DNA from: Ochotona curzoniae
Taxonomy: Eukaryota; Chordata; Mammalia; Lagomorpha; Ochotonidae
Direction: 5' to 3'
DNA length: 64,000 nt
NCBI RefSeq assembly: GCF_017591425.1
Contig: NW_024465885.1
Span: 43,333,001 to 43,397,000 of the forward strand
Shown here in pieces: positions 55,340 through 64,000 of this stretch. Position numbers and translations under genes: made by a program. How positions within the stretch are numbered: the stretch's first letter is position 1; each line of letters opens with the position of its first letter. The notes below the pieces were generated by a model, which saw nothing but the letters and a program-made list of their open reading frames with translations, ran no database searches and was not told the DNA's origin.

Positions 55340-56890
55340 TCAACTCATCTCTGTCCAGGGCCATGCAGTAGATGCTGGCTGTAGCTCATTCCTCTCACTA
55401 GTCCAAATCCCAAGCCACGTGAAGCAATCAGCAACCACAGCATAGCGAGATCTCCCTCGCTAGTCCTGCAACACCAAGCTAATGCTCTCATGGAGAAGTG
55501 TTCCTGGTGCATCTCAGAAGGTTTTTATGAGCCGGAAGGGGGTTGTTCCTTCAGATAAGGAAGGAAGAGAGAATAAAGACAACATGTGAGGACCTGGGGT
55601 AGCAATGAGAGGAAGGATGGGAACTGGGGCAACTATGTCATCCCCACTTACACCTTGAATGGCATCCTGTGAATCTGCAGGCAGAGGCCACAGGAAGTGC
55701 CTGCAAGAGCTCTGGCATATGAGGTACAAGTGACCTTGTTCAGGTGACCAAGTGTGAGTGTGGCACTGAGTGGTGGGTGGAGACACTCTCCTCACTTCTG
55801 CCCTGAGCACCACACGGAGCTGGCACCATGAGGACCGAGGGACAGGCAGCACTATTTGGGTCCTGCCGGAAATCAGTCGGGAACACCCCTGGATGTTACT
55901 CTCTGATCATCAAGGGCCATTGGCGACAGTCAGGGCAGTCAAAATCCCATGCGCAACATGGACAGAAACGCATGAAAGGACCACAGCGAACATCAACAAG
56001 AACCTCCTGGCTAAGAAATCATTGGAGGAGATTCTATAGGGTAGGGAGATAGGGATAAAGAGGAAATAAGAACCTGTATCAGGTACATGGGAGCACGGGC
56101 CAGCCAAATAAAAGCTGTTCATGTGAATTTAACCTTCCCTAAGCTCGTCAGCTGCTGAAGCCAAAACCTCTCACTGCTTGCAGCTCATATTGATGGAATC
56201 ACAGAGTTGGACTGAAGTCTCAGGGCTTCTAGACCAAGATGAGTGAGAAGCAACTGAACGGCAGATCTATTGAAGGCAGTGAGCTCAGTTGGATACTGAT
56301 GTGCTGATTAGCTGCTGAGTGCCTGGCTGTTGGCATGCTGGTGATGTGCCAGAGCCCTGGTTCTGCGGCTGCTTGTGGCTTTCCCAGTCCTTAGCCAGCA
56401 CCTTATGCACATAGGTGCTCCACTGCTCATATTCTAAGTCAGGTAGCAAAATAGCTTATTGGCCCTTAACTCCCTCTGTTCCCTTTTAGATCCTAGGATG
56501 GTGGCAAGGGCACATGGTATTATCATGTTATCAAATCAACCAGCAAAATTCGCCCTACTGCAGCACCATTTTCATAGCATGGCTCAGCTGTGTTGGGCAA
56601 ACCACAGTGGTTTTGTGTGTGGATAAGACAGTGCAAGATCTTACCTAGCCTTCCTGTGCCTTGGCTGGGTATGTGAAAACCATTGAATGACATCTGGTAA
56701 AACAAACAAACAAAACCCAAGCGGTATCTGACTTCCTGTGACTTTATCAAAAAACTGACTCTAAGTTCATAGTTGGCTTGATTCTGCTGGGGGTCACTTT
56801 TTCCTGGAAAGGGGATTATAAACACCACATCTGGACTCCTGGTCACTGTCCTTGTGTCTCATGTCATATCCCTCCCAGGTCCTAAGGGAG
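55340..56890. other. Intergenic, no recognised element
   Basis: Non-coding. Short open frames only. Confidence 0.4.
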
Positions 56891-56904
56891 ACAGCAGAGT
56901 TTAT

Positions 56905-57160
56905 ACACAGTTAGCACCTGCTTGCCATAGGAAATGGATTCTAGGACCACTCCCCTGGATGCCAAAATCTGTGGGTGCTCAAGTCTTGCGGGTTAAATTG
57001 TGTGGTATTCGCATGTGAGCTATGCATAACCTCTTCTATATTTGAAATCACCTCTACATTGCTTACAATGCCAAAGACAAGATGTACAATGTGTAAATAA
57101 TTGTAGCATTTACAGAGTGATGACAAAGAAGCAAAGCTTGCCCATATTCAGATGTTTTCT
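56905..57160 (+). mobile_element. MER2/Tigger1-type DNA transposon remnant
   Basis: Recognised from ggaaatggattctaggacc, ggatgccaaaatctgtggg, tgctcaagtc, gtggtattcgcatgtg and aatcacctctacattgctta. About 250 bp of one end. Confidence 0.75.
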
Positions 57161-57289
57161 ACCTGGGGTCTGCATGAACACCACAGAGGAAGGGCTACCT
57201 GCACAACTGTGGGCACCAACAAGCCATTGCCCCACCTGCTCCTAGTTCAAGGACCCTAACAGCCTTCATTGTAAAATTTGCTCACAACT

Positions 57290-57500
57290 GACACTGAGAA
57301 GTCCAGCCTTGCAGAGCCAACCCAGGGAGAGTCTTACTCAGATTACAAGGTCACTGTAGCCTGAGTGAGAGGTTGCCAAGGAAAATGAGTCAGAGGTTAA
57401 TTCCTGTGCTGGGAGCTGAGAAAGCAGAAACGGCTGGCAGCCACTTTTAATACTTTAATTACCTGCTTCCAGAACAATAAAAAGGGGATTCAGATCTTCC
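57290..57500. promoter_or_regulatory. Possible distal regulatory element
   Basis: A unique-looking block with an AP-1/MARE-like aaatgagtca, a ggttaatt homeodomain/HNF1-like half site, ctttaattacc and acaataaaaa close together. This is motif clustering only. Confidence 0.2.
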
Positions 57501-57509
57501 CCTCCCAGG

Positions 57510-58360
57510 GCTACTTCATTCCGTTCTCATAAAGTGCCTCGAACGCTTCGCTTTCCCTTTCATCTGTGTTTCAAGTGAAAGTTCAATCGTTCTTTCCTGA
57601 GGAAAGAACTACATTTTCCATTGGCGGTTTCAGTTACAGATGGTGGAACCAAAGGCCACCGGGTCTGTGTTGCTCTCTTAAAACGTTTTTGAGAGATTAC
57701 CCATGACTCGTGGGAAAGGCACCTAAGAGTGATGTGGCATCCTGAATGGAAACCTCCAACAGAAGAAAGGCATCTGGCAAAATCCATGAAAATCCAAACA
57801 CAACGTGGATTCTAGTTTGTAATAGCAGTTGGATCAATAGCAACTCATTCATCCTGGCACATGGACCAAATTCAGATGTTAACTTTATTTGGAACTTTCT
57901 GTACTATCTTCACAACGGTTCTTAAAAAAATTTTTTTAAAGATTGTCGGTCGGTCTCATGGAAGACCCCTTGAAGGTTTTGTGGTGACAGTGAATGGCAG
58001 AGCTCCAGGTAAGAATCTGGACATCATCATTTGGGTTTCATTGAGCATCTGTGACATGGAGCCTGGACAAGGCTCCAGGTAGATTATTCAGATCTCTTGG
58101 CCACGAGGCTCCCGTGCCGGATCCTGCCTTCTTCCTCTCCAGGGACAAATTGTAGTTCCAGGATGCCACATCCCCTTGGTTTTCTTGCTACCTCGATGGT
58201 CCTCCCTGCTCAGCCTCCTAGGTCGGCAGCAAGTCTTCTTTTCCTAGCTCAGGGCCTGGCTCTCATCAGCATGGACATCCATACCCTTAGTAATTGCCCT
58301 TGATTTAAAGACCATCAACTGTTTCCCTGGACTAAGTGCTAACCACTTCCTTGACCTTCA
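57510..58360. other. Intergenic, no recognised element
   Basis: Nothing I can assign. Confidence 0.4.
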
Positions 58361-58469
58361 CTCTCCTAGGTCACAGGTTGCTTGTCAGCTCTTCCTGAAT
58401 GTCTAAGAGATATGGTTAAGCTGACATGCACCTGGGTCTCCCACATGTCTCCCATGTGTTGTGACCAGT

Positions 58470-58790
58470 AGTCCTCCGTGGGACAGTGTTGGAAGGTAGG
58501 ACCCAGTGGGCAGTGTGTGGGACACGGAGCACAGGTCTCAAGGACCAATCACTGCCTTCTAATTAGTGAGCTCTCGTGCTTGTGGGATTGGATTAGTCAC
58601 CCAGGGGGCAGGTTGTTGGAAGGAAAAGGAGACCCTGGTGTCTGCCCCTTACTGCTCCAACTTGTCTGTGCTTTCTGCCTTAAGCTAAAGCAGCAGAAAG
58701 CCCTCACCAACTTCCAGAACGGTGGGCCACAATAAACCTCTTTTCATTACAGATTGTCCAGTCTTGGTCATTTGGCATAGTAACAGTCAA
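58470..58790 (+). mobile_element. MaLR-type LTR (MST/MLT1-like)
   Basis: Typical order: ggaaggtaggacccagtggg, ctaattagtgagctctcgtg, a pyrimidine-rich block, gaaagccctcaccaacttcc, cacaataaacctcttttc, agattgtccagtcttgg. The AATAAA within acaataaacc is the LTR polyadenylation signal. Confidence 0.65.
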
Positions 58791-59314
58791 CAGCCTGGGG
58801 TATATGTCAAATATATAGCTCCTGAGACCGAAGGGAGTTCAAACTCCCAGCTGGAAGAGAGACGTATGACATCAATATTTGTACTGTCCCTCAGGCCAGT
58901 GTTTCTACGATCAAGGAACTTATGTAAGAAATAGTCATTGATGACAGTGCACTTCAGAACAAAATTGTGACACACTACGTCAAAAACTGACAAATCAAGA
59001 ATGATGTCATATGCATTTGTAATTTATTGCTAATATTTAAAGAGTATCTGACGCATGGTACTTATCCGAGGAACTGCCCATGTTTCACCTTACCTAACTC
59101 TTGCCATAAAGACACTAGCAACTCTTGCTAAAGACACTATGGTCCCATTTTTGTATCATTAAATGGAGATAACCAATCAGTAAAGATCAGTCTTTGAACC
59201 CAAATACACTTACGCGGGGTATAGGAGAGTTACAGGGCTGTTTCCCCCCTCAGGGTCGTGTGCAGGCTCACATGACGCTCTGTGCCTCCTACCCTGAAAG
59301 TAGAAACTGCATGT

Positions 59315-59625
59315 GGAGGCAGCACGGTGATGTAACAGGTTAGTCCTCAGCCTGTTTCCCATGGCGCAGGTATCCCATGTGGATCCCGATGCTCCACTTC
59401 TGATCCAGGTCTCTGCTTATTACCTGAGAAAGCAACGGAGGATGGCTCAGATCCTTGGACCTCTGCACCCAGTGACAGACCCACAAAGAAGTTCCAGGTT
59501 GCTGGCTTTGGATCAGCTCAGCTCTGGCCATTATAGCTGTATGGGGAGAGAACCAGCAGATAGAGTTTCTCTCCATGTCTCTCCTTTTCTCTGCAAATTT
59601 GCCTTTTAGGTAAAAATTTAAACTT
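59315..59625 (+). repeat. C-type SINE, sense, tail-to-tail with the next
   Basis: Head gaggcagcacggtgatgtaa, middle ctccacttctgatccaggtc, tail aaacttttaaaaaaag. Confidence 0.8.
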
Positions 59626-59960
59626 TTAAAAAAAGAATTGTTTATTGTTATTGGACGGGCAGATATACAGAGAGGAGGAGAGACAGAGAGGAAAATCTTC
59701 TACACGCTGATTCACTCCCTAAGCGGCAGCAATGGGTGGAGCTGAGTCAATCCGAAGCCAGGAACCAGGAGCTTCTTACGGGTCCCCCACGTGGGTGCAG
59801 GGTCCCAAGGCTTTGGGCCATCCTCCATGGCTTTCCCAGGCCATGAGCAGGGAGTTGGATGGGAAGTGGGGCCACCGGGATGAGAACTGGCGCCCATATG
59901 GGATCCCAGTATGTTCAAAGCAAGGACTTTAGCCACTAGACTATTGAGTCTGGCCCAATA
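59626..59960 (-). repeat. C-type SINE, antisense, tail-to-tail partner
   Basis: Starts with the antisense tail (gaattgtttattgttattgg) right after the A run of the previous copy. It ends with the head ctattgagtctggccc. Confidence 0.9.
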
Positions 59961-60464
59961 CAAATTTTGTAAAGGAAAGTTCATGTTTCCAAAGAAAGCA
60001 AGTGTGTTCCATTATACATAAATGTTCCAGAAACACTTTTTAAGAACTGTTATGATCAGCTTGAAAGACGAGTTGAAGTTCAACAGGATATGGGAAAATC
60101 TGAGCCTGATGCCGGGTACTGCTACTGTGGGCCTGGAGAGCAAAGACATCTCAGCGAACAGAATGCTGGGGGTCCCAACTACTGTGTGTCGCTATTTGCG
60201 CTTCTACCTGACATGAGTCCTTGTTGGGGTGAATTCACCAGTGACTGCAAACCCTTCCAGACTTTTCCCTGAAGGACTTCTCATACTTAGCTGGCTTCGA
60301 TCCCAGGGCTCATCTCGGTAGCTCTGCCTGCTGCCCCTCTGGCCACGTCCATGGGCAGGGTGGTTTTTCTGGGCCACTCCCAGGGAGGCTTGACCCGCAG
60401 TGCTCCACAGACGGAGGCCCAAGTCCACGGGCACTGGAACGTAAAGCTAATCCTGGGCGAGCGC

Positions 60465-60582
60465 TTTGCCAAGTTCATGGAGTTAAAAGAGAAGTTTATT
60501 TTCATGCAAATTATTTTTTGAAATTCGTGGGTTTTTTTTTCCCTGTAATCCTCATTGTTCATGAACATTCTGAAGACCACTC
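60465..60582. mobile_element. Short palindromic DNA element, nearly complete
   Basis: Ends ccaagttcatggagttaaaa and gttcatgaacattctgaag are approximate inverted repeats. Inside are agaagtttattttcatgcaa and ttttttgaaattcgtgg, as in the element at 41829-42672. Confidence 0.5.
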
Positions 60583-60589
60583 ATGCATC

Positions 60590-62410
60590 AACTCTAGACA
60601 ACGAAAAACATGAGTGTGGAAAAGAATGTTGGGAATCCAAACACTTGTAACTATTTTCTTGAGTCCTTTTTAAAAAAAATGTCCAATTTCTGTAATTTAA
60701 AAAAATTAAAATCTTTTTTTCCTTTCAAGCACATTACATTATAGATTTTAGATAAAAGCAGAAATTTCTCAAGGGTTTCTGTTTTCCTTGAAATATTTTT
60801 CAAGCAATGGAGAACTTTCTGTGGCATTTAAAAATGAGATTTAAAAGAATATATATTGCACACAATAATTGTGAACCATGTCTTTTTCTCACATTTTGTT
60901 GAAAATCATCCTGAAAGATGCTTATTAACCAACGAAAAACCCGTGGCAGTGGATAGGCACTAAAATATGTGCCTTACCTTAACTTTATTCTCCATTTATT
61001 TACCCTGTCTCCACTTTGCATAAAAGGGCTGATTTTTTCAACAGGTGAATGCCAGCCCTCCTCTGAGCTGTCTCCTTGTCTTGGAATGTTTTCCATAAAG
61101 CTCCATGGACTTCAGCACAAAAATACTAAATATACAATTAGAAGTTACAGATAGAGGAGAATAGCCCAGTACAAGGCGATGCTTCGAGAGTTCCCACAGG
61201 AAGGAAAAGACAGAAGCACCCCTGTTGCGGGCCATTATTATTTAGCGTTGAAGACCAGCCTGTTCCCGTGGAGACAGTCGGGTACACTGGCCTTGGATTT
61301 CACGGAAAGACCACTTCATGCTTTGCCCAGTGCCCTGAAAAGGTTCCCTTTTAAAAGCTGCGTCTCAGCCAAGAGCAAGGCATAGGCCCGGAAGCTTGAA
61401 AAATAACTTGTTTCACAATGGAAACTGCCCCTACAATGTAGAGCGTGTTCAGGCAACTTCAGTGCCCCAAGAAGGAGGTGACCTTGAGAGTGACCTTGTA
61501 ACCCCTCTCCAAGTTCTCCTGCCAGGCAGGAATTCTGCAGTAGGTTTTTTTTTTTTTTAAAGTGATGAAATTCACTTACCTGTCAGTATTGCCCCCAGAG
61601 GCTCTCCTGCCAGCTCAGCCGGTCCTTCCTACTTAGCCTGGCCATGGAGCCTCTGCCCTGGCTTGCCAGCTGATTGGATCTGCAAGCTGGACTGGAATGC
61701 GTGGTCTTGCTCGCTGTGTTCTTCCGGCTTACCGAGGGCCAATGACCTGGTCATTGCCATGGCAACCAGGAAGCTGCAGGGCCGCCTCCCAGCTTCATGA
61801 ACCACCCAGCAGGGCATAACCTGCCAGGGTGATTTGCAGGCTGCTGTCTGGGGACTGTAGAGGGGGAGGCTGGAGGAGAAACCCAGGATGCTGTTGCCGA
61901 AGGACTACAGTAACGACAGACACCTGTGACGGCCGTTCCACCTGTGCAGGAAATCAAAGGAAACCAGCGAGGGTCAGGGAGCCGCCCTGACCACTCCATT
62001 TTCACGATTCGTGTCACTCTTTCCGGCCTGATGTGTCCTGTCAATGTTGTGTTCACAAGTATCTGTTGATGATGGATCCAGAGAGGAAGTGAACTTATGC
62101 CCACTCCAAGTATATTGTATTATCGTCTGTCCCTTTTACTAAGTATTCATTTCCACTTTATTTTTTCAGAACTTCCCTTGGCTTTAATGGAGACCTTGGG
62201 GCAGGCCCAAGTCACCGCAGGGACACCCGGTCCTTCTGGACATCCAGAGGTTTCTAACCCCATTGCCTCGAGGAGCTGCCACTCATATTCCCCTGGCAGA
62301 ACAGCTGGGCACAGAAAGCTCTGGCTTTGGAGAGTTCCCTGGGGGGGGTTGCAGCCTCCACTGTCTGGAGAGATGGGCTTCCTCGTGGCCCTGCCCTGGG
62401 TCATTCATCC
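60590..62410. other. Intergenic, no gene recognised
   Basis: AT-rich to about 61000, then more GC-rich. It holds one RFX-type palindrome (listed separately) but no repeat family or coding signature I can name. Confidence 0.4.
61754..61765. promoter_or_regulatory. RFX/X-box-like palindrome ttgccatggcaa
   Basis: A perfect 12-bp palindrome matching the core of the RFX X-box (consensus close to gttgccatggcaac). It lies in intergenic sequence and its function is unknown. Confidence 0.4.
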
Positions 62411-62419
62411 CCCTACATG

Positions 62420-62715
62420 ATGGCGGGGCATTCCACGTGAGAGCTGTTTTGAGTCCTGGCTGTTCCACTTCCCATCCAGCTCCCTGCCAATGTTCCTGGG
62501 AAAGCAGTGGAACATGGTGCGGGGGTTTCTGCCTCTCCCACTGCGTGTGACCTGGATGGAATTCCAGGCTCCTGTCTTTGGCCCGGGCCAGCTCTGGCCA
62601 CTGTGGCCACTTGCAGCGTCAACCAGCAAATGGAAGAGTTTTCTTTCTCTCTCCCTCTCTCTTTCTGTGTGTGCTCCTCTCCATAGCACTGCCTTTCAGA
62701 TAAATAAGTAAATCT
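62420..62715 (+). repeat. C-type SINE, sense, 5'-degenerate
   Basis: Contains gttttgagtcctggctgttc, cttcccatccagctccctgc, tgggaaagcagtggaacatg, then a ctctctccctctctctttct run and a short tail. Confidence 0.85.
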
Positions 62716-62719
62716 TAAT

Positions 62720-64000
62720 ACACACGTGTACATAAAAACTGGACATGAGAAGGTAGCCGATCATAAGGTTGTCACTCTCTGTGCCTGTGACCCTGATGGC
62801 CTGCATGGTTTCCCACTGGGCTGAAGGCAGTGTGACAAAGCAGGGTCCTCCCCGGAAATTTGCAAATCACGCAGACAGTTGCCAATGAACTATGGCGGGA
62901 TCTCTGTGTATGCGGGGTTCAACTTTTACTACTGATTTTCCATCTCTCTGTCATGTTCAAGTCTTTCTTCCACACACCCTTTGTACTACTGAGGTCAAGT
63001 AATTGGAGGAGATTCAGTGAAAGTGAGGCCTGGGGAGGCCAGCAGAGCCACGCCTTGGAGCGCCCGCTTGTTTTGTTCAGCTGCGGCTCAGTAGGTGGTG
63101 GACAGGTGTTGGCTCACGATGGGGCTCAATTTCCATTTCGTTCTGGACTAATTTTCTTTCTTTAATCTCCAAAGCCACACAGACTTCTTATCGCATACTC
63201 AAATTATATTTAGCCTATTAAGTAAAAAGGAAAATGGACGCCTCTTCACCATATCTGGCAGAACTACTGGCTGTTGTGATGTGGCTATTGAAGCTAGTCT
63301 TGCTCTGATTTCAAGCTTTCAACAGCTCCTTCAACAGCTAACTAGCTTGCTGGTTTCCTAAATGTCCCCGCCGAAGTCACTCCTACCTTCTTGACCTCCT
63401 CTAAGCCATTCCCAGTTCTTTCCATTTCTGTTCTTCCATCCTGGGCCACTCCAGCAGCCCTGTCAGGTCCTCGCTCTCCTTCCCAACCTTGTCTTGGGCA
63501 AGTTCAACATCCATAGTCGTAAGTGGCTTCAGGGCACAGGCGTGCATGCTCTCACCTCGTGACCTAGGTATAGATGCTGCTCTCACGTCGTCCCTGGCCT
63601 CATCCCCGGCCTCAGTTTTCTCATGGAAACCTGTGTGATGTTCCTCATGGGCACACCAGTGCCTCTGGGCTTACCTCACCTGTTCTCTTTAGAGTCCGTG
63701 GCAGGCTGCTTCCCCATCAGCCTCACCCCCATTCGTATGACACCCACCCATCCCCTCTGACCCGGGCTCTAGGTCGGTATCCCCTGGCTGATTCCTGGGA
63801 GCCCCTTGCTCATTCCTTACTCTTAAGGCAAGTACTCTACTTGGCATAGAAAATAGGCAAACAACCAAGCATTGTTACTGCTCAGGTTCAAATGAATCCC
63901 AATAGCCACCCCCACACCCTCACTCACTACTTCTTGCCTTGTGACTCACACAATTCTCTTGCATCAAGTACCCACCCCTGCCTTGATATCCCTGTTTCTG
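62720..64000. other. Intergenic, no recognised element
   Basis: Non-coding to the right edge. Pyrimidine-rich stretches from about 63360 onward. No exon of a neighbouring gene is recognised. Confidence 0.4.

Overview
This is a mammalian genomic window. It is almost certainly from a lagomorph and most likely a pika (Ochotona). About forty copies or fragments of a tRNA-derived SINE carry the lagomorph C-repeat layout: a degenerate B box such as ggttcatatcc, then a middle block reading cccatccagctccctgcttg, then a pyrimidine run and an (AAATA)n tail. The species call is inference from repeat style. The genes and their order match human chromosome 21q22.11.

Positions 1 to about 33.7 kb hold most of PAXBP1 (GCFC1) on the minus strand. 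I traced 17 consecutive coding exons with GT-AG junctions and an unbroken reading frame, giving about 874 residues from the start codon at 33516 to exon 17 at 1814. The last coding exon (roughly 40 residues by comparison with the remembered human protein) and the 3' UTR lie off the left edge. The promoter is a CpG island at about 33.0-33.9 kb with a perfect NRF1 palindrome. The introns carry many SINEs, an old L1 with two nested SINEs (4.9-6.4 kb), a MER5-like DNA element, an antisense L1 piece, short U6- and U2-derived snRNA pseudogenes, and a 16-unit minisatellite (14.9-15.4 kb) that appears to have grown inside a Tigger-like DNA transposon.

Positions 34 to 44 kb are intergenic. They hold SINEs, a solitary retroviral-type LTR with a duplicated 45-bp enhancer-like unit, a G-rich degenerate repeat, and a 1.9-kb retrotransposon with a perfect 16-bp target-site duplication, a poly-A tail and two tandem 5' units.

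Positions 44.0 to 45.0 kb hold the intact single coding exon of the C21orf62 orthologue on the minus strand. It encodes a predicted secreted glycoprotein of 217 residues. Two copies of the same old repeat lie on either side of it in direct orientation.

Positions 45 to 64 kb contain no gene that I can support. I see microsatellites, SINEs, L1 and MaLR-type LTR remnants, Tigger/MER2-like DNA transposons, and a few sequences with transcription-factor motifs. No CRISPR, operon or prokaryotic system is present. PAXBP1 is a nuclear adaptor and C21orf62 a probable secreted protein; they are neighbours by conserved synteny, and nothing in the sequence suggests a shared pathway.
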